A stretch of DNA of 64,000 nucleotides from Eremococcus coleocola DSM 15696 (GTDB lineage Bacteria; Bacillota; Bacilli; Lactobacillales; Aerococcaceae): positions 25,234 through 89,233 of the forward strand of contig NZ_KE386807.1 in NCBI RefSeq assembly GCF_000428865.1, in the 5' to 3' direction. A program made the translations under genes and the position numbers. Under the pieces are notes generated by a model that searched no databases, had not been told where the DNA came from, and saw only the letters and a list, made by a program, of their open reading frames with translations. Positions 34,094 through 42,629 of this stretch are shown in pieces; position 1 is the stretch's first letter, and each line of letters starts with the position of its first letter.

Positions 34094-34129
34094 AAAGTGT
34101 GTCTAGAATTATCCAGACACACTTTTTTA
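34094..34129 (+). terminator. Terminator of the CofE-like gene
   Basis: A perfect stem AAGTGTGTCT/AGACACACTT (34095-34104 with 34115-34124) and T6. Confidence 0.93.
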
Positions 34130-34220
34130 ATACAATCTTAAAATGAAGAACATTTATCGCGTCAATCCTATAGCTGGTAAAAAAAGAAATTATGGTAAAT
34201 ACTTTCCTTCTAATTTCCTT

Positions 34221-34754
34221 TTATTTTTCATATGCTTTCATTTCATTTTTTAAAGTCAGGACCAAAAAAATTTCAAGCACACAAAGAACAGATGCCACAA
34301 CAAAACCGTTAAAAATCATACCAAGTATTAGAGATATAATTGGAATAATTATTGCAAATATTTTGTAAGCATTTGACTTATACAACCAAGAGTATGGCAA
34401 TAGATGTGCCCCAAAAACCATCGCATACACCATAATCATCTTTTCTGGGACGGCATTAAGGACCCACATTACAATGAGGAGATAAATTACCTGATTTAAA
34501 GTAAATAAAAATCCCAACTGTCCTAATTCATTATCTTCTGCAAAAATATTAACCCCAAGCTTCTTACCAATTATCCAAGCTAATGGCATCAACGGGCATG
34601 AACAGATAAATACCATAATATTTTTAATATTAAAACTAATATTTAAACTTGCAACACAAGCAATTAAAAACCAAATAACTACAGAAGTCATAATAAAAGG
34701 TAAGCCTTTCTTTTGGCTCTGAATTATATCATCACGTAATTGATCTAAATCCAT
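34221..34754 (-). CDS. DUF7010-like integral membrane protein
   Basis: 177 residues with six hydrophobic helices and a short charged N-terminus (MDLDQLRDDIIQSQKKG) that is typical of the DUF7010 family; function unknown. Start ATG 34752-34754 behind GAGGAAAG; the upstream in-frame TTG would place the ribosome site inside the gene. Contains HLLPYSWLYKSNAYK, a conserved-looking loop. The sequence from 34755 to 35119 holds no gene, only AT-rich DNA with the promoter of the next plus-strand gene. Confidence 0.7.
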   Translation of the reverse strand: MDLDQLRDDIIQSQKKGLPFIMTSVVIWFLIACVASLNISFNIKNIMVFICSCPLMPLAWIIGKKLGVNIFAEDNELGQLGFLFTLNQVIYLLIVMWVLNAVPEKMIMVYAMVFGAHLLPYSWLYKSNAYKIFAIIIPIISLILGMIFNGFVVASVLCVLEIFLVLTLKNEMKAYEK

Positions 34755-35014
34755 ATCTTTCCTCCTCTTACAGGTCAAATTTATACTTTTATACCCATAC
34801 TCTACCTTTTATTTCCAGTTTAATCATAATAAATATGTAAATTATTGATTAATTTACAATTAAAATTTCGAAATAGCTTAACATATATAGATACGCAAAT
34901 TGTTAGCATACTTAATTATAAATATTATAAGTAATTAAGATATGCTTCCTATACTTTTTGACCTTGAGTATTAATCATATTTTTTAAATTTCAGACATAT
35001 TCTGGAGGTTTAAG

Positions 35015-35044
35015 TTCACAAAACAATATAAATCATGCTATACT
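35015..35044 (+). promoter_or_regulatory. Promoter of the DUF4349 lipoprotein gene
   Basis: TTCACA (35015-35020), 18-nt spacer, TATACT (35039-35044) with TG extension at 35036. Confidence 0.6.
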
Positions 35045-35119
35045 CTAGCTAGAAATATCGAAAAAATTGCTTGTCATTTTTAGACCTTATTCTGTTTTGA
35101 TTACGAAAGGAGTCCATCT

Positions 35120-36052
35120 ATGAAACGTAAGTTAATCCTGCTTATTCCTCTCTTATTAATATTATCAGCGTGTACCTCCACCCCTATTGATGATTTAATC
35201 AATAGTTCGACTGGTAGAAATTCAACTCAAGTCTCTACAAGCGAATATGACAGTGCCTATCAAGATTCACAATCAGTTGCTTATGATGGATCAGCTAGTC
35301 TAGAAAGTAAAAATTTCCATAAAGACGCCGAAGATATTATAAAATTAGTCACCGATCAAGATGGTATTATAGTGTCGCAAGATTATTCAGACTACCATAA
35401 CTATAATGGTGACTATGTTGGAAATCTATTAACTTTAAATGCACAAATTCCTAAAGACAAGTTCCAAGATCTCTTCAATCAAATCAAAGAAAAGTATCAA
35501 CTGGCTAATTTCAATTTAAATAGTCAAGATGTGAGTAATGAAATGATCAGCCAAGAAGAACAACTTGAAGAGCTTAACAATCGCTTAAAAGAAGTTGAAG
35601 AAGACCTCAAAGACGAGGATATTACTTTAGAGCAAAAACAGGCATTACGTGCCGAGAAAAATAGCCTAGAAGATCAAATAAAAGCTTTGGAGAACCAACA
35701 AGATTCTACTAACGAATCAGTTGCTTACTCAAACTTGTCAATAAGCCTAAAAGAAGTCAAATATTATTCGAGTGAAAGCTTACCGTTCTGGTTACCATTT
35801 GTCAATATCTTTAAAGGATTCTTCCAGTACGCAGCGATTGCCCTCTTTACTAGTTTAATGGGTGTTATCTTTGTTATTCCATTCCTCTTTATCCTAAGTT
35901 TAACTTATCTGCTTATTCGTCGTTCTCAGTTTATCATGTTTAGACAACTTGAAAATAAAATTTCCACAAATAGAGATAAGAAAAATTTGACTAAATCAGA
36001 CAAAAAATCATTCTTAAAACCAAAGATAGAACCAAATAAAGACGACCAATAA
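35120..36052 (+). CDS. DUF4349 domain lipoprotein
   Basis: Exported lipoprotein of unknown function, 310 residues. A lipobox LSAC ends the 18-residue signal peptide. A DUF4349 core follows (about 55-215), with a clear coiled coil in its middle (EEQLEELNNRLKEVEEDLKD and on, to about 195). A transmembrane segment (about 237-265) precedes a basic cytoplasmic tail. The protein thus has a lipid anchor and a membrane helix flanking an extracytoplasmic coiled coil. Single-gene unit with own promoter and a long terminator hairpin. ATG behind AAAGGAG. Confidence 0.88.
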   Translation: MKRKLILLIPLLLILSACTSTPIDDLINSSTGRNSTQVSTSEYDSAYQDSQSVAYDGSASLESKNFHKDAEDIIKLVTDQDGIIVSQDYSDYHNYNGDYVGNLLTLNAQIPKDKFQDLFNQIKEKYQLANFNLNSQDVSNEMISQEEQLEELNNRLKEVEEDLKDEDITLEQKQALRAEKNSLEDQIKALENQQDSTNESVAYSNLSISLKEVKYYSSESLPFWLPFVNIFKGFFQYAAIALFTSLMGVIFVIPFLFILSLTYLLIRRSQFIMFRQLENKISTNRDKKNLTKSDKKSFLKPKIEPNKDDQ

Positions 36053-36062
36053 AACAATAAAA

Positions 36063-36140
36063 TATAACCACCTATCTCCTAGCTCCTCTGATTATAATTT
36101 ATAAATCAGTAGAAATTTAGGATAGGTGGTTATTTATTTA
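36063..36140 (+). terminator. Terminator of the DUF4349 lipoprotein gene
   Basis: A perfect 12-bp stem (AACCACCTATC at 36066 with its complement at 36121-36131) enclosing a partly paired 45-nt loop, then a T-rich tail. Confidence 0.75.
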
Positions 36141-36194
36141 ATAAAGAATATTAGGTTTATTATGCCTATTTTTCTTTGTAGGAGCCTTTCAAGT

Positions 36195-36974
36195 TTATAT
36201 CTCAATCATTCCCATTAATTGCAGTATGGGTATTAATAAGGAAGGTATTGTCATAATAAAATTTATCAGAAAATGACAAACAATGACTGGAAAAAGACGG
36301 TTAAATTTTAATACGAGAAGTGCAGAATCAAGACCCCAGACAAAAAACCAAAAAAATATACTAACATAGCATCCAAGCTAGGTGCAAAAAATAAATGTTG
36401 CACTGCAAATAGAAAAGATAAACTAACTAAGGCAATCCACTTACCTTTGGCTTGAATAAATAATCTTTGCACTGGTCCCCGGTAAACAAATTCTCAATTG
36501 GGGCATTTAGAGGAGCGAAACTTACATTTACAATAAAGCCTAAAATAAGACTTAGTATGGGTTCAAATAAAAGACCATCATTGGGATTATAAAAATCTGT
36601 TTCAAAGGCGATAAACATATCTACACCATGGAGTAACCACATAGCAGCCATGATGGCTAAAACAAAAGGTAGATAAAGGACTAATAAGCACAAGAGACCA
36701 TATAGGAATTCTTTGTAGAGTGGTTTTGTCGCTTGCTGAAAGATAAGATCTTTCAAAGATTGGGTGGCTACAAATCCATTCACTTTTAATTGATGAAAAT
36801 CAGTAAATTAACCACCAAAAGAACCAAACATGAAATTAAAGCAGTTGGTGGATGTGATACGGCTAAATTCAGACGTGACAATAAAAATACCGCAATTAAC
36901 TGTAAAAAAACCATCATTAAAATACGGGTCATAATAATCAATAAAGCAGATTGAAGATCTTTATTAGTTTCCAT
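36195..36974 (-). pseudogene. CPBP-family intramembrane protease, disrupted by three frameshifts
   Basis: A start with AGGGGAAA (ATG 36974) opens a frame of helices that stops at 36786. The next frame carries the middle helices to APIE, the third carries EFVYRGPVQRLFIQ to HFSY, and the last ends with VIVCHFLINFIM at 36195. Put together they form a complete CPBP (Abi/CAAX-like) protease of about 255 residues, with all motifs: EExxxR, the FAVQH histidine and HFLIN. One break lies exactly at the catalytic Glu-Glu, where GAGGAA has become GAGAA. With three independent indels the gene is dead, not just misread. No bacteriocin genes are nearby. Confidence 0.82.
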
Positions 36975-37121
36975 AAATTTCCCCTATTAATAATCATAAT
37001 GTACTCGCAACATCCAATAAATTTTAACATATTAAACTTTGCTTTGATTATATTATAAAGGTAGAATTATATCACTTCTTAATTAGACAGTAAAAAGCTA
37101 ATTTTACAAAACAGTGGTTCA

Positions 37122-37184
37122 TTACAAGAATAGTCTGGATCCTTTAGCCAAATCGTCTTCGTCTTCTGCTAATAGTAAGCGCAT
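37122..37184 (-). pseudogene. 5' relic of a response-regulator gene
   Basis: AAGGAGG followed by ATG 37182-37184 opens a 20-codon frame, MRLLLAEDEDDLAKGSRLFL, which is the first strand and acidic pocket of an OmpR-type receiver domain (LLLAEDEDDL). It then ends at TAA 37122-37124. No further receiver, DNA-binding domain or histidine kinase follows. The ribosome site is still perfect. A deletion remnant of a two-component system is the simplest reading. Confidence 0.65.
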
Positions 37185-37278
37185 AGGTTTCCTCCTTTTT
37201 AAATATTTATCAGATTAGTCGGTACATCACCGTTAGTCAACTCATATTAAATTTTACTTAATATGATCCTTAAATTAA

Positions 37279-37329
37279 AGATTCCGGGCTCAAATCAGCA
37301 AGCCAAATTACTGTAAAACCCCGGAATCT
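37279..37329 (-). terminator. Possible hairpin terminator of the alcohol dehydrogenase gene
   Basis: A perfect 10-bp stem AGATTCCGGG/CCCGGAATCT with a long loop of about 31 nt, 24 bp behind the stop codon. The minus-strand tail is only weakly T-rich. Confidence 0.5.
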
Positions 37330-37352
37330 ATTTGATATGATTAACTTAGTAT

Positions 37353-38528
37353 TTATAAAGCTGTTTGGTAGATTAATCGACTGGTTGCTAAGTCTTGGAC
37401 ACCATTTTCGCCAATTTTTTGACCCTTATGTTTTTCTAATTGGGTAATTAAGAAATCGATGTCACTTTCATTAACCCCAACCTGGCTCAATTTGGTTGGC
37501 ATATTAATGGATTCAAAAAATTCAGCAGTTTTTTGAATTGCTTTATCAATGACAAGTTCTTCATTTTCATCTTGAATATTCCAGATCCGACGACCATATT
37601 GAACTAATTTGTCATGTTTGCCATCCCGTCGCACATGCATGGTCGCTAATAAAATAGGAGTAAGCGTCCGGCCATGGTCAGTATTATTTAATACTGTTAC
37701 TTCATGACCCAAAGCATGAGTAGCCCAATCGCCTACATTTCCCCGAGAGGCTACCCCATTTAGGGCCATGGTACAAGCCCACATAATATTCGCGGCAGCT
37801 TCATAATCAGCTTGATCTGGATCACAGTAGACAGGTGCATTATCAATAAAGGTTTTTAGGATTGCTTCAGAGAAACGATCCTGGACATCAGCATGTAAAG
37901 CTAGGGTTAGATAGTTTTCCATAGTATGGACAAAACCATCTGCTACCCCATTGGCTAATTGTCTAGCAGGTAAAGTGAAGGTCATTTCAGGTTCTAAAAT
38001 AGAAAAAACAGGGAAAGTTAAGGAAGAACCAAATGAAATTTTGGCTTTCTTTTCATGGAAAGTCACAACTGAGCCAGAATTCATTTCAGAAGCTGTTGCA
38101 GGTAAGGTTAATACTGTTCCAAATGGAAGTGCTTGCTTTATTGGAAGTCCTTGACCTACCCCTTGACCAAAGATATCGATCGGATCCCCCTCAAATACAG
38201 AGGCTGCTGCGACAAACTTAGTTCCATCGATGACAGAGCCGCCACCCACAGCGAGAAGATAGTTGTATGACTCTGCTTTAACTTGGTCAACGGCTTTGAG
38301 TAACGTTTCAAAGACAGGGTTAGCTTCAATACCACCAAATTCTCCCCATTGGCGATTACCTAAAGCTTCAACCACGCGATCAAACGTGCCAAATTTCTTA
38401 ACAGAACCGCCCCCATAAAGAATTAAAACTTTTGCATTTTTAGGGATAGACCGGTCAATTTGTTTAATTTGATCTTTACCGAAATAAATCCGAGTCGGGT
38501 TATAAAACATGAAATCTTTCATTGCCAT
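37353..38528 (-). CDS. Iron-containing alcohol dehydrogenase (YqhD/BdhA-like)
   Basis: NAD(P)H-dependent aldehyde/alcohol interconversion, group III Fe-ADH, 391 residues. The N-terminal nucleotide domain has VLILYGGGSVKK and the GGGSVIDGTKF phosphate loop. Metal ligands are in the C-terminal helical domain: Asp/His in NGVADGFVHTMENYL, then His in WATHALGHEVTVLNNTDHGRTL. The NPTRIYFGKDQI start is typical of YqhD and butanol dehydrogenase BdhA, which prefer NADPH and reduce aldehydes. Start ATG behind AAGGAGGAA. Probably a redox/aldehyde detoxification enzyme; substrate not determined. Confidence 0.9.
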   Translation of the reverse strand: MAMKDFMFYNPTRIYFGKDQIKQIDRSIPKNAKVLILYGGGSVKKFGTFDRVVEALGNRQWGEFGGIEANPVFETLLKAVDQVKAESYNYLLAVGGGSVIDGTKFVAAASVFEGDPIDIFGQGVGQGLPIKQALPFGTVLTLPATASEMNSGSVVTFHEKKAKISFGSSLTFPVFSILEPEMTFTLPARQLANGVADGFVHTMENYLTLALHADVQDRFSEAILKTFIDNAPVYCDPDQADYEAAANIMWACTMALNGVASRGNVGDWATHALGHEVTVLNNTDHGRTLTPILLATMHVRRDGKHDKLVQYGRRIWNIQDENEELVIDKAIQKTAEFFESINMPTKLSQVGVNESDIDFLITQLEKHKGQKIGENGVQDLATSRLIYQTAL

Positions 38529-38615
38529 ATAAATTCCTCCTTAATCTTGCATAAATCTTCTTTTATTTTATTATAAATCTAACTAAATTAGCAAAGTTTA
38601 GCTATTAACTTAGTC

Positions 38616-39554
38616 CTATATCTGATCTAGAATTTCAACCAATTTATTAAACATAGCTGGTTCATAAGGAGAATGGGCTCCTTTTTCGATAATATGTAAT
38701 TTAGCCTTAGGACAAGCCTGAGCCAATTGATAAGCTCCAACTAATCGACAGTCAACATCATACCGGCCATGAACGATATCTATGGGAATCTCGGCCAAAG
38801 CCTGGGCATGATTTAAAATATAATTATCATCCTCAGTAAACATGTGATTAGCAAAATAATGAGCTTCAAGCAGGGCAATTGATAAATCCCCACTGCTTAC
38901 GTCCTGGCTTTGATTAAATTGGGGGACTAAAGTCACCAAACCAGACTCCCAGTCAGACCAAGCTTTAGCTAGGTTACGAAAACTTTCAATATTTGAATCA
39001 GTTTGTATCATTTGATGATAGTAATCATTCACTAGCTTATCGGCTTTATCTGCCCCTACTGCTGCCTGGAAAGCCTCAAACTCTTGAGGATAAAATTGCC
39101 CCGCGCCACCATGATAAAGCCAATCAATGTCTTCTTGCCTTCCCAAGAAAATTCCTCTTAAAATTAGGTGTTTAACCCGCTTAGGATGAGCAATTGCATA
39201 CCATAAGGCCAAGGTCGACCCATATGACCCACCAAAGACCATCCAAGATTCTAAATTAAAATGTTGGCGGATTAGTTCCATATCGGCCACACTGGCTTGC
39301 GGGGTATTATTTTTTAAAGATAAAAAGGGGGTACTTTGCCCACAGCCCCGTTGGTCAAACAATATAATAAAGTACTTTTCCGGATTAAAAAAATGCCGAC
39401 TTTTGGCCGAAATTGAACCACCTGGCCCCCCATGTAAAAAAACAATTGCTTGTCCTTTTGGGTTGCCACAAGTTTCAATGTAAAGTTGGTGTCCCTCAGA
39501 ACTTTCTAAATGAAAGTAATCAATGACTGGGGTTTCTGTATATGCCTTAACCAT
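38616..39554 (-). CDS. pip: Prolyl aminopeptidase (proline iminopeptidase)
   Basis: Serine peptidase of family S33 (alpha/beta hydrolase) that removes N-terminal proline from peptides; 312 residues. Oxyanion motif HGGPGG (near 43), DQRGCGQS, nucleophile Ser in GGSYGS (near 110), Asp in VHGRYDVDC (near 265) and His in EKGAHSPYEP (near 295) form the expected triad. Start: ATG 39552-39554, 8 nt behind GAGGGAG; an in-frame GTG upstream overlaps that site. Single gene. Works with the peptide uptake and PepT type enzymes of lactic acid bacteria. Confidence 0.93.
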   Translation of the reverse strand: MVKAYTETPVIDYFHLESSEGHQLYIETCGNPKGQAIVFLHGGPGGSISAKSRHFFNPEKYFIILFDQRGCGQSTPFLSLKNNTPQASVADMELIRQHFNLESWMVFGGSYGSTLALWYAIAHPKRVKHLILRGIFLGRQEDIDWLYHGGAGQFYPQEFEAFQAAVGADKADKLVNDYYHQMIQTDSNIESFRNLAKAWSDWESGLVTLVPQFNQSQDVSSGDLSIALLEAHYFANHMFTEDDNYILNHAQALAEIPIDIVHGRYDVDCRLVGAYQLAQACPKAKLHIIEKGAHSPYEPAMFNKLVEILDQI

Positions 39555-39631
39555 AATAAACACTCCCTCGTTTTAATAGCTTAATTATAACAACTTTTTC
39601 TTTTTTTCACATAAAAATCTAAGCAATCTCG

Positions 39632-39660
39632 TTGACTTTTATTCAAATTAAGCTTAGAAT
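39632..39660 (+). promoter_or_regulatory. Promoter of the secreted VOC protein gene
   Basis: TTGACT (39632-39637), a 17-nt spacer, TAGAAT (39655-39660), 25 nt before the start codon. Confidence 0.72.
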
Positions 39661-39685
39661 TTGGCTGTCATAAAAGGAGGGTCAC

Positions 39686-40627
39686 ATGAAAAAATTTCTT
39701 TTAATTATTACTCTATTTACCTTATTCCCCAGTACTTGGCTACCTGTTCAAGCACAAGAAAATAATCAAACAAATTCCAGTAACTTAGATTTAACCCCCC
39801 AGTCTTACGAACTTTATGCCTTAGACCCCGAGACTTTATCACAATTTTATCAAGACATGTTAGGGATGACCTTAGTGTCTAATGCTGAAAATAATCAGGG
39901 CATTAAACTGGGAACGGCTGATCAAACCGTACTCCTAACGATTTACCCAGCTAACCAAGAAAAAACACAAGCTACCACTGGCCTTTATCACACTGCTTAC
40001 CTCTTTAAAGACCGCAAAGCCTTAGTTTCTATTTTAAAACACCTCTATGAAAGTAAGGCTACGCTTCAAGGCTATGCCGACCACAATGTGTCTGAAGCAA
40101 TTTATTTAGCCGACCCTGAGGGAAATGGGATCGAACTTTATGCTGACCGTCCAAGAGACCAATGGAAATACGATGATCAAGGAAATGTCATTATGGGAAA
40201 TGATATTCTTGACCTAAGAACACTCATCAAAGATGTTCCTGCATTTGAGGGGATGACTGCTGATACCAAAATTGGCCATGAACATTTAACCGTTAATAAT
40301 ATTGAAGATACCCAATACTTCTATTCCCAGTTACTGGGCTTTGATGTAACCAGTCAGGATGAAGGCGCCCTCTTTATGTCTTCCCAAGGCTATCACCACC
40401 ATTTAGGTGCTAATATATGGCTAGGTCAAGACTTACCTAGCCCTCAAGTCGGCGACCAAGGACTTAAACAAGTTAATTGGCAAATCAAGAACGCCGATAG
40501 CTTTAAAGCAATTCAAGATCGCTTAACCCAGGCTGGTTGGACTTATGACTTAATCGATGACCAAACTCTAGCAGTGACCGATAACTCTGGTATTCCAATT
40601 ACAATTAGCTTAGTCAGCTCAAATTAA
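39686..40627 (+). CDS. Secreted two-domain VOC (glyoxalase/dioxygenase-fold) protein, CatE-like
   Basis: 313 residues: a clear Sec signal peptide (MKKFLLIITLFTLFPSTWLPVQA, probable cleavage before QE), then two VOC domains (about 40-155 and 185-310). The first has ELYALDPETLSQFYQDMLGM, with the metal-ligand-like GIELYADRP; the second has GHEHLTVNNIEDTQYFYSQLLG. The CatE/YfiE-like ring-cleavage dioxygenases share this two-domain layout but are cytoplasmic. An exported member is unusual. GGAGGG site, own promoter, own terminator. Enzyme activity outside the cell would require a metal; substrate unknown. Confidence 0.85.
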   Translation: MKKFLLIITLFTLFPSTWLPVQAQENNQTNSSNLDLTPQSYELYALDPETLSQFYQDMLGMTLVSNAENNQGIKLGTADQTVLLTIYPANQEKTQATTGLYHTAYLFKDRKALVSILKHLYESKATLQGYADHNVSEAIYLADPEGNGIELYADRPRDQWKYDDQGNVIMGNDILDLRTLIKDVPAFEGMTADTKIGHEHLTVNNIEDTQYFYSQLLGFDVTSQDEGALFMSSQGYHHHLGANIWLGQDLPSPQVGDQGLKQVNWQIKNADSFKAIQDRLTQAGWTYDLIDDQTLAVTDNSGIPITISLVSSN

Positions 40628-40639
40628 AATATTATGTAT

Positions 40640-40676
40640 AAAAGGGAGCCCCATCAACTTAGGGTCTCCCTTTTAG
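40640..40676 (+). terminator. Terminator after the VOC gene, probably bidirectional
   Basis: AAAAGGGAGCCC/GGGTCTCCCTTTT stem with one mismatch and an 11-nt loop. On the minus strand it also ends in T-runs and can serve the kinase operon. Confidence 0.8.
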
Positions 40677-40710
40677 CTTATTCTCAATTGATTTGTGGCA
40701 TATGGTTAAT

Positions 40711-41361
40711 CTAGTCTAATTCACCTAATTTTGCTTGAACCATCGCAATTACTTGCGCTGCATCCTCTGGATTATGTACGACATCAAATTGATCTATATT
40801 AATTTTTAAGACTTGAGAAGCATGATAGGATTGGTCAATCCATTCATCATACCCAGACCATAACTTGTGATAATAATCAACCAAGGCAGAATCTTGTTCA
40901 AAATCACGTCCACGTGAAGCAATCCGTTCCATAATTTTCTCAAAAGAACCATGCAAGTATACCATCAGATCTGGTGCTTTTTGAGGTAATTCAGCGAGTT
41001 CTTCCATCATATTATCTAATAATTTTTCATAAATCTTAAACTCTGTTTCTGAAATATTCCCTATATCCCGGTTTACTTTACAGAAATACCAATCTTCATA
41101 AATTGATCGATCTAAAATATTTCGACGATTTCGAAAGGCTTTTTTGATATCCTTATAACGACTGGATAAAAATTCTAATTGTAGGAGAAAAGGATAACGA
41201 CGTGCTGCCTGCTCAGCTGGACTAGCGGTATAGAATAAAGGTAAGATTTCATTATCATCCACATTTTCATAAAATACCTCTGTTCCATATGCCTCACCTA
41301 ATAAATTAGCAATGCTCGTTTTTCCAGCACCAATCATTCCACCAATAACTATAATTGCCAT
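40711..41361 (-). CDS. Deoxynucleoside kinase (dGK/dAK type)
   Basis: Salvage kinase of the dNK family, 216 residues. P-loop GGMIGAGKTS (residues 7-16), the substrate-binding ENVDDNEILPLFY, the DRS motif in ILDRSIYED (near 83) and the LID-region Arg-rich ERIASRGRDFEQ are visible. Lactobacillales use such enzymes for purine or thymidine-less deoxynucleoside salvage. The base specificity (dA, dG or dC) cannot be told. It is 44 bp from the gene at 41406-41864, so possibly co-transcribed. Confidence 0.9.
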   Translation of the reverse strand: MAIIVIGGMIGAGKTSIANLLGEAYGTEVFYENVDDNEILPLFYTASPAEQAARRYPFLLQLEFLSSRYKDIKKAFRNRRNILDRSIYEDWYFCKVNRDIGNISETEFKIYEKLLDNMMEELAELPQKAPDLMVYLHGSFEKIMERIASRGRDFEQDSALVDYYHKLWSGYDEWIDQSYHASQVLKINIDQFDVVHNPEDAAQVIAMVQAKLGELD

Positions 41362-41405
41362 CTTCCCCTCTCCTATATTTCTATTATTTATTTATGAAAA
41401 ATCTT

Positions 41406-41864
41406 TTACTCTACTTTTATTTGTTCTTGCCTTAGAAATTGACGTAATTTCATTTCAAATTGGTCCAAATTATAATTAACTTTAGTGTATATCCTCTTGC
41501 CTTTAGGCAACCGGCGCAGGACCTGGTGATGATGACGTTGATTTAATAGTATTTCTATGTTTTCAGGACTATAAAGCTGCCCTGTTTGGTGCATTACGTA
41601 ACATTTAGCCAATAAAAGAGACGCTAGACCGTAATCTTGCGTCACAACTAAATCTTCAGCTGATGAAGCTTTAAATATCGCAAAGTCAACTACGTCCGGA
41701 CCAGGTGATAGATACTGGTAGCGGACATGTTTAGGCAGTGGTCGACTACTATAATGGTCAAAACTAGCGAAAACAATACAGGGTAACTTAAACTCTTCAG
41801 TTAGTTTAATAATCTGGACTAAAACTGGGCAAGCATCACCATCAACGAGAATCCGCTTAATCAT
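41406..41864 (-). CDS. YaiI/YqxD (DUF188) family protein
   Basis: 152 residues of the conserved DUF188 family (PIN-like fold, possible nuclease). The family signature is at the start: ILVDGDACPVL, then SPGPDVVDFAIFKASSAEDLVVTQDYGLASLLLAKC. The acidic residues D8, D10, D55 and D59 region fit the presumed metal site. It overlaps the upstream gene by 8 bp. Function is unproven. Confidence 0.88.
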   Translation of the reverse strand: MIKRILVDGDACPVLVQIIKLTEEFKLPCIVFASFDHYSSRPLPKHVRYQYLSPGPDVVDFAIFKASSAEDLVVTQDYGLASLLLAKCYVMHQTGQLYSPENIEILLNQRHHHQVLRRLPKGKRIYTKVNYNLDQFEMKLRQFLRQEQIKVE

Positions 41865-42576
41865 CAGTCTGTCCTACATGGTCTAAATAATTATTATTTA
41901 GATTCATTCTTGTTCCATGCTTATAGCCATCATAATAAGACTTATTTTTATAGGAATCTGGTTGATTAAAAGATAAAGAACCGGTGATTTCTTCTTTAAA
42001 TTTATCTTTAATTTCTTGTGGTGTTTGAATCACCAGGGCAAATTTTTCGTTTTCTTTTATTAAATCAGCTTTTTGTTTTTCAAACTTATCCTTTAGCCCA
42101 TCTAAAAAACCTTGGTAATAGGTCTTTCTCAGGCGAGACTTTTGACTGGCTGTCTTAGGGCGTACTTGACCATTAATATACTGGCTGGCATAAAATTTCA
42201 TGGCATCTTCAGCTAAATAGAACATTTCATAGGCCAAATCAACATCTTCAGGATAACCCATTAAGACTAATTTACGGCCCACATTTTTCTGATAGGGTAG
42301 CCGATGACTTTGAATATAAAACATCACTCTAAAGTTATCGGCAATAATCTTCACTAAGACCTTTTCCCACCAAAAAATGCGTTTGTACACTGATAAGGAC
42401 CGGATAACAATCTCCTGTTTGCCCCTGCTTGATAAATCATTTTGTGAGATCTTATATTTCAGCATTAGCTTTTGGGCCATGAGTAAGGCGGTTTGACTTT
42501 CCTCATCATTATTCCCATCCTCAGCTAAAGTCAGTAAGTTCTTTATTTTATCAAGAATTTTATCATTTACTGACAT
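41857..42576 (-). CDS. DUF2786-domain protein
   Basis: 239 residues. The N-terminal 40 match the DUF2786 pattern (ILDKIKNLLTLAEDGNNDEESQTALLMAQKLM). A following DUF7168-like region has WWEKVLVKIIADNF and a basic helical part (KSRLRKTYYQGFLDGLKDKFE). Function unknown; the basic character suggests nucleic-acid or phage-related origin in some members. Transcribed with the DUF188 gene (8-bp overlap). Confidence 0.82.
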   Translation of the reverse strand: MSVNDKILDKIKNLLTLAEDGNNDEESQTALLMAQKLMLKYKISQNDLSSRGKQEIVIRSLSVYKRIFWWEKVLVKIIADNFRVMFYIQSHRLPYQKNVGRKLVLMGYPEDVDLAYEMFYLAEDAMKFYASQYINGQVRPKTASQKSRLRKTYYQGFLDGLKDKFEKQKADLIKENEKFALVIQTPQEIKDKFKEEITGSLSFNQPDSYKNKSYYDGYKHGTRMNLNNNYLDHVGQTDD

Positions 42577-42629
42577 AAGATCCTCCCCTTTCGTGTTCTT
42601 CTTATTTTACCACAAATTTAAGTCAAGAC

